A stretch of 64,000 nucleotides of DNA from an uncultured Ilyobacter sp. (GTDB lineage Bacteria > Fusobacteriota > Fusobacteriia > Fusobacteriales > Fusobacteriaceae): the NCBI RefSeq assembly GCF_963668515.1, contig NZ_OY764864.1, forward strand, positions 1,054,001-1,118,000. Reading direction: 5' to 3'. The notes beneath the pieces are model-generated. The model searched no databases. It was not told where the DNA came from and saw only the letters and a program-made list of their open reading frames with translations. The position numbers and the translations under genes were made by a program. Position 1 is the first letter of the stretch, and the number at the start of each line of letters is the position of its first letter. Positions 33,298 through 42,691 of the stretch are shown one piece after another.

Positions 33298-36200
33298 TTA
33301 CTCCTTTAAAAAAACTTCTAATAATATCTTTCTTTTTTCTTCCTCGCTTATACTCATTGCCATATTCTTCATGGCTGATTCTAGCTTAGACCTGAGCATC
33401 TTCCCCAGCATACTTTCTTCCACACTCATATCCACTAAAAACTCGTTTTTACCATAAGTTATAGAGATTATCTCCTCAGATGATTTTTTACCTGCAACTA
33501 AATTTTTGCTCATCTCGTTCTTGAAGTTTTCCTTAAACTCCTCTATATCTTTTTCACTTCTCCAGTTTTCATAAGAAAACCCCTTTATTTTTTCCGTTAT
33601 TTTCAAGAGAATCTCATTTTCAGCATATCCTTCCAATCCCAGGATATATCCTTCCAATGCATTGATTTTATCTCTCTTTTTTATAGCCTCTATACTATCA
33701 TGGAGTCTTGTCGCACCTGTCCCCAGGGTATCACCTATGAACTGACATAGCTCTTCTGTGAAAATACTTCTGTACTTTTCTATATTTTGCAGATCATTTT
33801 CCAGTGCCGCTATTACCTCTGTCAGCTCAGTTTTTATATATATCTTAGGGAGGTCTCTCAGTAAAAATTCTCTGGCGTTGTTCAAACTAAATATTCCGCT
33901 AAAAAGTTTATTTAGTTTCTTATGCTCCTTCATAAATATGCCGCTCACATATCTTGGCATAGAAATCACATAATTCTTTATTCCTGCCAGGACTCTGTTG
34001 GCCGTTTTATCTCTGTTTTTAGGAAGATACAGGGAAAACATCTCCGCTAACTCCTCTATATACTCTTTTTCCTTCTCTCCCATAAAGTAATAACTCATCT
34101 GATAATTTTTAGGGTTTTTTTCCAGCTCTTCCAGTATCTTCATATCTAGCTCTATTTCGCTGTTGGTCCCTTTATGAATTATACTTATATATTGATAATT
34201 TTTTACAAAGATGATTCCCATTAAAAAAGTAAAAATACCCCTTCTAACCCCGTATTTCCCCTTGTTTGAGCAATAGATTTCATACAGCTTTTCCATCTCT
34301 GTCTTATTACTTTTTATATCTTTCATTATTTCTTCATAAAGATTACTATAGACAGATCCATCTATATTCATTTCTCCGTTTTTATATAGACCGCTATTTT
34401 TCAGAAGTATCCTAGCCACTGTACTCTCGGCATTTGTACCTCCAAAATATTTATCATCATCTATAGGTTCATTCTTATATAATTTTGATAGTATTTCATA
34501 TCTTGCTTTTTTCATAGGAACAGAAAGGTTATTTTTATTTATCAGCTCATAGTTTATAGGGAAGTATTCTGAGTATTTTTTTTCTAGGTAGTCGAAGCTG
34601 TATTCCAGTAAGTTTTTTTTGTTATAGTCTTTACTCTGATTAATAACTCCATTTTCAAAATACCTGTTTATCTCATTTTGAATCTTATGTAAGATCTCAC
34701 TTTTACATGCACTTATCTCACTTTTTAAAACTCCTTCTTTTTGATATCTTTCACTTAGAAGAAGCCTTTCTATAGCCTCTAGTTCTTTTAGCTGCTCCCC
34801 TATATTCAGCACATCTCCATTCCGGTTTGAGATGACGATAAGATCTTTATTTACTAATAACTCTAATATCTCCATATAGTTTTGATTGTTTTCTATATTT
34901 GTCAGATAGATTATTTTTCCGTCTTCATATACCTCTTTCTCTATCTCCTCTATTCTAGAAACCCTACTCGCATCTATATAGTATCTCCCCACATACCTTG
35001 TTATATTGTATATATCATTATATTTTAGCGGGTAATAAGGCTGCATTTTTAGATTTTTCTCTAGAATTTCAGTATAATCAAAATTATTCAGTTTTTTATC
35101 CACATACTCTTCTATCTCTCTGTCTACATTTATATCTATATCTTCTACCAGTTTATAATGTTTGTAATGTTTTCTGTAATTAACTAGATTTCTCTCTCTG
35201 AGAACCTTATCTATTTTCTCTGTATCTTCTAGATTCATTATATTTTTCATTATCTCTGGCGAAGGTTCCAGTTCAGAAAAATTATTATATATGTATATAA
35301 CTGCCAGAGATTTTATAAATTTAATTTCGTGATTTTCTTTGGATTTTAGCTTAGACAACAAGTTTTTACTATTTAAATACACCTTATATTCATCACTTTC
35401 CTGAGATAAAAATCTAAAGTTTTCTTCAAAATAATCATAAAGTTTGTCTAAACCGATAAAAATCTCATCTGAATTTTCAATCAAATTTTTTAGGCCCTTT
35501 TCCTCATCACCACATACAAAAGAAAATAGCGTCCTTTCATTTTGAGCTAGCTTCTGAGCAAGACCTGGTAATAACAGAGCCGCAGTATAATCTAAAGGAT
35601 AGTACTTTTCTACCTCTGTTTTTTCATTTTCTATATTAAGCCCAGAGTTTTTCAAGAGCTTCTCTTTCCTATGAAACTCTTCCTTATTTTTAACCCTATA
35701 TTCACCATACTTTTTCTTATTCAGTATATTTGCCAGTATTTCCATCACATTGATTTTTTCATAAGTGAGATGCTCTCTTAGGAATCTTCCGCTTACCTTT
35801 TCCCATTCATCTCTATTTTCCTGAACCATTAATCTTTTAGTATATTGAAACATATCTTTGTGTGTTACAAGTATGATATTAGAGCTGTTTTCTTGATTAC
35901 AGTACTCCGCCATATCTTGTACTTCTTTTACATCTATATTATCTATCCCTCTCTCCAGATACCTTCCAAACTCATCAAAGACATATATAATTCCCTCATA
36001 TCCTGCATTTTTTATCTGTTTTTCTGCTTCCTCCAGGACATCTTCTATTTTTTGGGGTTTTTCTAGAGGTGTAAACTCCTCTCCTGAAAATAGTTCTTTA
36101 TATATAGATGAAAATTCTTTCAGAGCTTTATCATCCATCTCATCTAATCTCTGAAAAAAGTTTCCTTCGATTTTTCTGTTTTTCAAAATATTTATCATTT

Positions 36201-36699
36201 TTTCATATGTCGAGGGATGATTCTTTTCCCAGTTATCTATTTTTGCCTGAATAATTCTGTACGATATAGATAGGTTTATATCCAAGCCTTCATCTTTTGA
36301 CTTCTGATATAGTCCCAGTAATATTGATTTAGAAAACTCTTTTACCCCGTCATCTGCAAAAACAATAAAGTACTTTTTACCTTCAAAATTACTTATTGTT
36401 TCCTCAATATCATATTTTGATCTAGCCTTATTCAGTAGGCTTTCACAACCCTTTTTAGAAAAATCTTTGTCCAGTATGCTTAGAAGTACAGATACGAGAT
36501 AAGATTTCCCAGTCCCGTAAGCTCCCGATAATATTACAGAGCCTTCTTGTTTTTTTTCTATTCCCCTCAAAAACTTATCCAGTAGTCTCATGTTCTTATA
36601 TGTCGGGTAATATTCATCTATCTTTTTTCTGTTTAAATAGTCATTTTTTATATTTATGGAATGCTTATTTGTCTCCAGTATTTTTACTATATCCTTCAT
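33298..36699 (-). CDS. Second BrxC-like large ATPase (1133 aa)
   Basis: Walker A is GAYGTGKS (residues 59-66) and Walker B is GIIYVFDEFGRYLERG near residue 245, followed by NIILVTHKDMFQY. This repeats the layout of the 1314-residue ATPase (FDEFSAYL, then FIGSTHKDL), so the two are paralogous or at least same-family. The rest is long and helical, with YYPLDYTAALLLPGLAQKLAQNERTLFSF near residue 370, a segment typical of BrxC/PglY-type ATPases. It follows the DUF4007 gene by 6 bases. Most BREX types have one BrxC; two in one operon suggest either a hetero-oligomer or separate recognition and modification motors. Confidence 0.82.
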   Translation of the reverse strand: MKDIVKILETNKHSINIKNDYLNRKKIDEYYPTYKNMRLLDKFLRGIEKKQEGSVILSGAYGTGKSYLVSVLLSILDKDFSKKGCESLLNKARSKYDIEETISNFEGKKYFIVFADDGVKEFSKSILLGLYQKSKDEGLDINLSISYRIIQAKIDNWEKNHPSTYEKMINILKNRKIEGNFFQRLDEMDDKALKEFSSIYKELFSGEEFTPLEKPQKIEDVLEEAEKQIKNAGYEGIIYVFDEFGRYLERGIDNIDVKEVQDMAEYCNQENSSNIILVTHKDMFQYTKRLMVQENRDEWEKVSGRFLREHLTYEKINVMEILANILNKKKYGEYRVKNKEEFHRKEKLLKNSGLNIENEKTEVEKYYPLDYTAALLLPGLAQKLAQNERTLFSFVCGDEEKGLKNLIENSDEIFIGLDKLYDYFEENFRFLSQESDEYKVYLNSKNLLSKLKSKENHEIKFIKSLAVIYIYNNFSELEPSPEIMKNIMNLEDTEKIDKVLRERNLVNYRKHYKHYKLVEDIDINVDREIEEYVDKKLNNFDYTEILEKNLKMQPYYPLKYNDIYNITRYVGRYYIDASRVSRIEEIEKEVYEDGKIIYLTNIENNQNYMEILELLVNKDLIVISNRNGDVLNIGEQLKELEAIERLLLSERYQKEGVLKSEISACKSEILHKIQNEINRYFENGVINQSKDYNKKNLLEYSFDYLEKKYSEYFPINYELINKNNLSVPMKKARYEILSKLYKNEPIDDDKYFGGTNAESTVARILLKNSGLYKNGEMNIDGSVYSNLYEEIMKDIKSNKTEMEKLYEIYCSNKGKYGVRRGIFTFLMGIIFVKNYQYISIIHKGTNSEIELDMKILEELEKNPKNYQMSYYFMGEKEKEYIEELAEMFSLYLPKNRDKTANRVLAGIKNYVISMPRYVSGIFMKEHKKLNKLFSGIFSLNNAREFLLRDLPKIYIKTELTEVIAALENDLQNIEKYRSIFTEELCQFIGDTLGTGATRLHDSIEAIKKRDKINALEGYILGLEGYAENEILLKITEKIKGFSYENWRSEKDIEEFKENFKNEMSKNLVAGKKSSEEIISITYGKNEFLVDMSVEESMLGKMLRSKLESAMKNMAMSISEEEKRKILLEVFLKE

Positions 36700-36705
36700 T
36701 ATGTT

Positions 36706-37569
36706 CTACTCGCTTTCCAGTAGTCTGCCTATTATTTCAGACTCATCTAATTTTTTTATAATGATAATATTCGACAATCCTGCTGCTCTGTCCACGGAGA
36801 TCAAGTTTCGGTTTTGAAGTTTGGATATGAGTTTTTCATATTCATAATATTTCATTCTTATGATAGAGTTAAACTCCTCATAAAAATCATTCATGTCCAT
36901 TTCATTTTTATTTATATTATTACTTCGTCTGCACAGGAGATAGTATGGTATGTATTCCGATATCTCTTCTGATGATATGTTTCGAAAGATATACTCTTTT
37001 TCTCTCTCTTTTTTCAGATAATCCAATCTTACAAATGGTGAATACATGTTATTTTCAGGGTCTTCACCACTTTCATCTGTGTAGTAAGTTTTGATAAAAG
37101 TAGTGATACTGTCCTTTATGCTTCTTTTAGAAAAACTTAGATTATTTTCTTTCAAAAATAAATTCAACTGATTCTCCACCTGTTCTATCGTGAAAACATT
37201 GATTTTTTTTGATCTTAAAATAATCTCCCACAATAAAGATTTTTGATCTTTTTCCTCTCTCTCCATGATATACATGTGAAGTAACCATAGTATATTTGTG
37301 TTCTGAAGATAAGGATCTTTTTCCAGTATCTTCTCTATCTCCCTCTTTAGTATGTATCTCTTCTTATCTTTTTTCATTACATCCAGAGTCGTCATCCAGA
37401 ATTTTAACGACTGTACCATCACACTACCTATTCCCAGTCGGTCTATAGCTTCTATATTGGATTTGGAAAAGGCATTTTCTTGAGGATATTTTTTTATATA
37501 TTCCACACCCTTTTTCAGCCATCCCTCTCTCATATAAAATGAACTGTGTCCTACAAAAATATATTCCAT
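36706..37569 (-). CDS. DUF4007 protein
   Basis: The protein opens MEYIFVGHSSFYMREGWLKKG, followed by the RLGIGSVMVQSLKFWMTTLDV segment (about residues 45-65), the two conserved parts of DUF4007. An upstream ATG at 37617 is in frame but lies inside brxP, whereas AGGAAG precedes the ATG at 37569, giving 287 residues, the usual family length. DUF4007 proteins are found next to PAPS-reductase-like genes in DNA phosphorothioation and type 4 BREX loci; their role is unknown. The C-terminal 45 residues look like a winged helix and resemble the tail of the 457-residue protein two genes on. Confidence 0.85.
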   Translation of the reverse strand: MEYIFVGHSSFYMREGWLKKGVEYIKKYPQENAFSKSNIEAIDRLGIGSVMVQSLKFWMTTLDVMKKDKKRYILKREIEKILEKDPYLQNTNILWLLHMYIMEREEKDQKSLLWEIILRSKKINVFTIEQVENQLNLFLKENNLSFSKRSIKDSITTFIKTYYTDESGEDPENNMYSPFVRLDYLKKEREKEYIFRNISSEEISEYIPYYLLCRRSNNINKNEMDMNDFYEEFNSIIRMKYYEYEKLISKLQNRNLISVDRAAGLSNIIIIKKLDESEIIGRLLESE

Positions 37570-37571
37570 AA

Positions 37572-39221
37572 TTACACTTCCTGTTTTTTTATTTTTAATA
37601 CTGATACGATTAGACATCCTGATTCAAAATGCATTACACATTTAAGACAGTTAGTACAAATATTTTCATCTATTTTATACTGGCTATTATTCACAGATAA
37701 TGCTCCAAAACTGCAGGTAGAATTACATGCCTGACAGTAAATACAGGTATTGTATTTATTTATCTGCCTCATAATCTTCCCGTAGAGATATCTGTCTTTC
37801 AAATCCACCAGTGTAGCCCTCACTTCATTTGATGCAGCTTCGTATGTCACCGTAAAAAGAATTTCATTATTCTTTGATAAAATATTTGCCTCGCAACGCG
37901 TATTTTTTTCCCGGTAGTTTATCTTTCCAAAAGGTTTTAATAATTCTAAAAATTCTTTTCCCAATTTACGGTGAAGTTTAAAAGTATAGCTGTTTTTTTC
38001 ATTTACACATTCCTTTTTTTGTACTTCATATTTTTTAACTTTATTGAGCCCAGCTCCTCCTCGTCTTAACTTCCATTTTTCTTCATCAATGTATTCTTTA
38101 TAATCTAATTTTTTAATTTGCTTCGCAAATTCATATAGAGAATTTTTCCAATTTATCACAATTGAATCATTATAAATCTCCGTAACAAAATCACTCCAAT
38201 AACCTCTATGTGGGCAAACCCAGCAACCTACCCTTGAAAACCCTTGTTCATAAGAAAAATTAAATTTAAGATTTTGAGAAATGATATATAACCAAATGTC
38301 GAGGTCTAACCAATCAATTACAGGAGAAACACTCAATTGTTTGTCTATCTTTGTACTCTCCAATATTTTTGGATATTTGCTCCTATTTTGAGATTCCTTT
38401 CTTCTGACTCCATAAAATGTAAGAAATTCTTCCTCAAAACTTGCAAGTGTTGTTCCCATAGGCCCCGTCTTAAATATAGAGCAGCACCAAGCCATGACCC
38501 TGCTTGGTGGTCCTATCTCTTTACACATCTCAAAAAAATTATTCTCTTCATTTTTTTCATCAAAAAATGGTGTCATAGGATTGTTTTTCTTAAACTCATC
38601 TATATAATCATAAGTGGCCGGTAATTCTAGAGTGGTATCTCCAAATATATGTAAAACACTCGGATTATTGAGGGCCTTTCTCACTAGATAAGATACAGCT
38701 GTAGAATCTTTCCCTCCGCTAAAAGACACCATAGGAACTCTTTTCGGATATTTCTCTATCACCTGGTTTATAAAAGGATATGCCCCTATATAATGCCCAT
38801 CCTCATCTTGGTCTCTGCTTTCCAGGAGATAAAATAGGTGATCTCTGTTCTCCGTTACAAAGCTGTCCAGTATCCTCTTTTCCTCTTCCTCCATCTCCTT
38901 TATTTTGACCAGAGAGAATATTTTTTCTCTGAATTCTCCTATATTTTTTATTCCCTTTGCCGACTGTATAGCACTGTTTTTAAGCATTTTCCCGTCTACT
39001 ATATACTTCCCTTGTTTACTACACCACACTGAGCTGTAGTATACGCTATCCTCTAGTCCAAACAGCTCCTTTATCAGATGCTTCTCCTGTATAAATACAG
39101 GCCTTATATCACTTGTCAGATATTTCAATTCATCCCTTTTTATTTTCATATTGTCGCTATCTTTGTCTGCTATTACAGGGACATTTTTTTTATAATTCCA
39201 GTATATTTTAAAATCTCTCAT
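37572..39221 (-). CDS. brxP: BrxP, PAPS-reductase-like protein with Fe-S clusters
   Basis: The 549-residue protein has a PP-loop VSFSGGKDSTAVSYL (SGGKDST 168-174), the signature of PAPS/APS reductases and DndC. Cysteines C246-C247 and C333-x2-C336 reproduce the CC/CxxC set that holds a [4Fe-4S] cluster in APS reductases. The C-terminus adds a ferredoxin-like domain (CIYCQACNSTCSFGAL and CTNCLKC), up to two further clusters. Such a protein can activate a substrate with ATP and deliver sulfur. It replaces the PglX methyltransferase in type 4 BREX and is the best candidate for the DNA-marking enzyme. It is followed directly by DUF4007. A 244-base gap separates it from the upstream sigma-like gene. 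Confidence 0.88.
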   Translation of the reverse strand: MRDFKIYWNYKKNVPVIADKDSDNMKIKRDELKYLTSDIRPVFIQEKHLIKELFGLEDSVYYSSVWCSKQGKYIVDGKMLKNSAIQSAKGIKNIGEFREKIFSLVKIKEMEEEEKRILDSFVTENRDHLFYLLESRDQDEDGHYIGAYPFINQVIEKYPKRVPMVSFSGGKDSTAVSYLVRKALNNPSVLHIFGDTTLELPATYDYIDEFKKNNPMTPFFDEKNEENNFFEMCKEIGPPSRVMAWCCSIFKTGPMGTTLASFEEEFLTFYGVRRKESQNRSKYPKILESTKIDKQLSVSPVIDWLDLDIWLYIISQNLKFNFSYEQGFSRVGCWVCPHRGYWSDFVTEIYNDSIVINWKNSLYEFAKQIKKLDYKEYIDEEKWKLRRGGAGLNKVKKYEVQKKECVNEKNSYTFKLHRKLGKEFLELLKPFGKINYREKNTRCEANILSKNNEILFTVTYEAASNEVRATLVDLKDRYLYGKIMRQINKYNTCIYCQACNSTCSFGALSVNNSQYKIDENICTNCLKCVMHFESGCLIVSVLKIKKQEV

Positions 39222-39465
39222 TTTTATTCCTCTTTTAATACATTTTTATATTGATATATTTTCTTTTATTCCTGACTATTTGCAGTCAATCCTTGCATTT
39301 TCTCTCTGCAACTCAATTCTTTTCTATATGTAACTTTTTAGCAAGTAATCTTATTTTTTTACATCCGTGCCAATTTTATATCTTTTATTTCCGATTATTC
39401 GTGAATAATTTTTTTACTCTCTTCTCTGTGTGACTCTCTATCCGAGATTATTTTATTCATGAGAA
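39222..39465. other. Gap between the regulatory and core BREX modules, with a 16-bp palindrome
   Basis: No gene is seen. ATTATTCGTGAATAAT at 39394-39409 is a perfect palindrome and may be an operator. TTGACT appears on the minus strand near 39290 but lacks a convincing -10 at normal spacing. This is the only sizeable gap in the run from 45000 to 23736. Confidence 0.4.
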
Positions 39466-42400
39466 TCACATAGGGACCCTTACTCCTCTTTCCTCTAGAG
39501 CTTCCATTGCCTCATAGACATCTTTTACAATTTTTTCTTTGCTGTAGTCTATCTTACTCAGCATCTCTGTATCCACTAATCCTGTTTCCAATCCATGACT
39601 GAGTATCTCATCAAAAGTAAACCAGCTTTTATACACACCGATAGGTTCTGATATTTCTTGACCTTCTTCCGGTTTTTTACCTTCACCTTTTTCTTCCCAT
39701 TGTTTTTTAGGAAACTCTCCTGACTCTGAATAACTCTCAAATTCATCCCAAGTGTACAGCTTTATATTTCCATCTGGCCAATATTCCAGATAAAAATAAT
39801 CCCCCACTTTTATTCCAGCATACTCCAACATATCTTTTACTCCGTATATAGATTGACCACTTGATCCGTAAGTAGTGAATTCAAAATTTCTGTCCCTCAC
39901 ATAGATAAATATATCCGTCCTATCTTGATCAAATACACTTGCCCCGAGGTTCATACTCCCGCTATGCTTAAAATAAGCTCCACCTGCCATATGTAGACTC
40001 ACTCTCTTTCCATTCTTTTCAAAATGACCTTTGTGCTGAATGTGAGTCAATCCTGAAAAACTCGCCTTAATCCTATTTTCGCTTATATAATATTTTTTAG
40101 ATAATTCCGGGTCATCTTTCCACTCTATAAGAGCCCATTCCCCATAATTATAAGAGAAGGTCTTTTTACAAGAACAAATATATGCTCTGATCGACACTTC
40201 TGTTGCAAGGGTCCTTCCTTTCACATTATCCAGAATCTCCTGATAGCTTGCAGGTCGTTTTATTTTTCTCAAATATTCTTCTATTAGATCAGTTACATAC
40301 ACGTGCTTCTCCGCTCCCCACTCAGCCAGAGAATAAGTCCCAGTGAAAACTCTTGTAAATAAGTTTTCATAGTGCCCCAATTTTGTCTGTATGTTATGAT
40401 CACTCATGTCATTTCCATATTGATTTTCATATAATGTCACGATCTCACTTATTTTCAGATCTCTTTCCTCAGAATAAAAAATCAATCTAATTCTGTCTCC
40501 AGAATTAATTTTTCCATCTTTGATTAATATGAAATCTTTATAATTTTCTGATTGTTCATCTTCTCTGGTATAGTCCTTTAAAAATTCATCATTTTCAATA
40601 CCCGCTTTCCCCAGTTCATAAGCCAGCTCTTTATACTCCATCGGTTTATTTATAAATTTATATAAACATTTCAAAAATTCTTCTCTGGATATAATACCCA
40701 CATACTTATCAAAGTAAAAATAAAGTTCGGTTCCAGTAAAAATTTCAAATATTGATAAGAGATACCTTATATCCACACCTCTAAAAGCTTTATGAGCATT
40801 TAGATTTTCTTGCAGTTCAGTTATTTTTATGATTTTTCTTTTCTGAAAAATACTTTCTATAACATTTAAATAAGGAATCAGATTTTTGGATTTAGAATTT
40901 TGTATTTTTGATAAAGTTTTCTTCTCTATCTGTCTTGCTCTTTCTCTGGTTAGTTTAAGCTTGCTTCCCATTTCTTCTAAAGTTATTTTTTTTATTATTC
41001 TATATCTCAGTACTTCTCTTTCAGAATCCTTCAGATGAGATAATACATTATCTAATTCTTCTGTAAAATTATTTTTAAATTCAGAATAAAGAGGACATTC
41101 TGTCACTACATAGTTAGTAAAACTTACTTTTTTAAAGGCTTTATTTTCATCTAATAATTTTTTTATTTCTTCTTTGCTAATTCTATCCCGGAATAACCAC
41201 AATTTCTTATAGATTTCATCAAGATTCATTGGTGTATTTCCTACTATTCTAGATACTATAACAGCCAATTCATCATTATTAAACCCGGATTTATACTCTT
41301 CATCCATATGTTTATACCAATGGTTGATTTTCTCCAATTTAATTTCCAAAGTTTCTTCGGAAATTTTTTCTAGCTCACCATTTTTTACAAAAATACCTCT
41401 TCTTTTATTCAAAATACTGGTCATCTCACCAAGACTTATTTTCAACTTTTCTGCAGCATCCTGCAGGTCTATTTTTTCATCTATTATCTCCTCTATCCAC
41501 TTAATAGATTCTGGGGAGTATTTTGATCTCACATAATTTATGTATTCTTCAGGACTCATTAATACTTCCAGTTTATTTTCTACCCATCTGAATACATCTC
41601 GAAACTCCGAGAAAAATATCATCAACTCAGCCCTGTTAAAACTTTTCCCTCCAAAGATCTCATTCATTTTTTTCTCTACAATGACTCTACTACTTTTCTT
41701 CCCATAAAATTTATCTACCAAGGTTCCAGCGATATAAGGTTTAAAATGTACATTTTTTCTACTTGCAAAATAAAATAAATCTCTGTTTTCATCTAAAATA
41801 CTTATTAACATCTCACAACCACAGTTAAATTTACCAACTATGTCCAAATTATTCAGTTTTAATGACGATTTATTTTTAAATATTAATTTTATTATTTCTA
41901 CAACTAAGTCCTCTTCAGAATAAGTTATGTGATCGGGAAATATGCATTCAAATATATTGACAGAGGTCTCCTCTGGTTTGGCTTCTTGTTTATCAGTCTT
42001 TGGATCTTCTTTATCATTATCCTCTTCGAGAAGAGAGAGTAATTTATAAACTAAGTCTTTATTTATATCATTTTCCAGAATAGTCCAAAGTTCTTCAAGT
42101 TTTATTTCAGGTAAAGTTACCCACTTCAAAAAAGTCAGATTCCCTACTACAAACCTGAGCTTGCTTTCTATTCTTTTAGATATATCTACCGCTTCTATTG
42201 ATACCGTTCCGTTCTCATATATATTTTTTTTCATTATAAAACTAGAGTACCTATTATTAAAGCACTCTCTGTATCTTTTTATAAAATGTCTCGGTGATCT
42301 AGCACATATATATATTGCTAACTTCTCGTACTCATTCAGATCAGCATATATTTTTTCATTTTTGTCAATATCTTTTTTGGATAGTATCCTTTCTACATCA

Positions 42401-42678
42401 CTTCCATCAAAGTCTAAAAAATATTCAAACTCCAATCTTTTTTTCAGCGTAGACTCATCACCATTTAAAATGCCTTCCAAATACTTCTTACAAACAAAAA
42501 AACCGTCCTTGATTTCATAAAAACATAATGTTTCTTCAATTTTCACCCTCAATTTTTCTTTGGAAATATCTATTCCGAACAAAGTCAGTGCTTTGTTTTT
42601 TATACTGTTCAAAACCAGTAAGTTGTTTGTTGAAATGACTTTTTTTATCTCCCCGTCAAAATAACTTTCCCACGTCAT
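39466..42678 (-). CDS. Large multi-winged-helix protein with sigma-70 region 4 (1070 aa)
   Basis: Around residues 545-600 it reads LKDSEREVLRYRIIKKITLEEMG and then LKLTRERARQIEKKTLSKI, a clear sigma-70 region 4 helix-turn-helix. Other parts look like repeated winged helices (for example HVYVTDLIEEYLRKIKRPAS followed by YQEILDNV near residue 810), of the HARE-HTH kind found with DNA-modification systems. A domain near residue 880-990 is beta-rich and unassigned (HIQHKGHFEKNGKRVSLHMA). The last 50 residues match the tail of the next protein upstream and resemble sigma region 1.1. It probably binds DNA or RNA polymerase as part of, or controlling, the defence locus. No known BREX component looks like this. 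Confidence 0.65.
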   Translation of the reverse strand: MTWESYFDGEIKKVISTNNLLVLNSIKNKALTLFGIDISKEKLRVKIEETLCFYEIKDGFFVCKKYLEGILNGDESTLKKRLEFEYFLDFDGSDVERILSKKDIDKNEKIYADLNEYEKLAIYICARSPRHFIKRYRECFNNRYSSFIMKKNIYENGTVSIEAVDISKRIESKLRFVVGNLTFLKWVTLPEIKLEELWTILENDINKDLVYKLLSLLEEDNDKEDPKTDKQEAKPEETSVNIFECIFPDHITYSEEDLVVEIIKLIFKNKSSLKLNNLDIVGKFNCGCEMLISILDENRDLFYFASRKNVHFKPYIAGTLVDKFYGKKSSRVIVEKKMNEIFGGKSFNRAELMIFFSEFRDVFRWVENKLEVLMSPEEYINYVRSKYSPESIKWIEEIIDEKIDLQDAAEKLKISLGEMTSILNKRRGIFVKNGELEKISEETLEIKLEKINHWYKHMDEEYKSGFNNDELAVIVSRIVGNTPMNLDEIYKKLWLFRDRISKEEIKKLLDENKAFKKVSFTNYVVTECPLYSEFKNNFTEELDNVLSHLKDSEREVLRYRIIKKITLEEMGSKLKLTRERARQIEKKTLSKIQNSKSKNLIPYLNVIESIFQKRKIIKITELQENLNAHKAFRGVDIRYLLSIFEIFTGTELYFYFDKYVGIISREEFLKCLYKFINKPMEYKELAYELGKAGIENDEFLKDYTREDEQSENYKDFILIKDGKINSGDRIRLIFYSEERDLKISEIVTLYENQYGNDMSDHNIQTKLGHYENLFTRVFTGTYSLAEWGAEKHVYVTDLIEEYLRKIKRPASYQEILDNVKGRTLATEVSIRAYICSCKKTFSYNYGEWALIEWKDDPELSKKYYISENRIKASFSGLTHIQHKGHFEKNGKRVSLHMAGGAYFKHSGSMNLGASVFDQDRTDIFIYVRDRNFEFTTYGSSGQSIYGVKDMLEYAGIKVGDYFYLEYWPDGNIKLYTWDEFESYSESGEFPKKQWEEKGEGKKPEEGQEISEPIGVYKSWFTFDEILSHGLETGLVDTEMLSKIDYSKEKIVKDVYEAMEALEERGVRVPM

Positions 42679-42691
42679 CTGCTTTCTCCCA

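Noticed and set aside
37570..37617. Longer DUF4007 protein starting inside brxP
   Set aside because: The internal ATG at 37569 has AGGAAG upstream and begins right at the conserved family N-terminus.
37572..39221. Classical Dnd phosphorothioation system (DndABCDE)
   Set aside because: A DndC-like and a DndA-like protein are present, but no DndB, DndD (SbcC-like) or DndE was recognised, while PglZ, BrxC and BrxL are. BREX type 4 fits better.
39394..39409. Binding site for a Rex repressor
   Set aside because: The palindrome does not match the TTGTGAnnnnnnTCACAA Rex box, so a link to the Rex-like protein is not supported by sequence.
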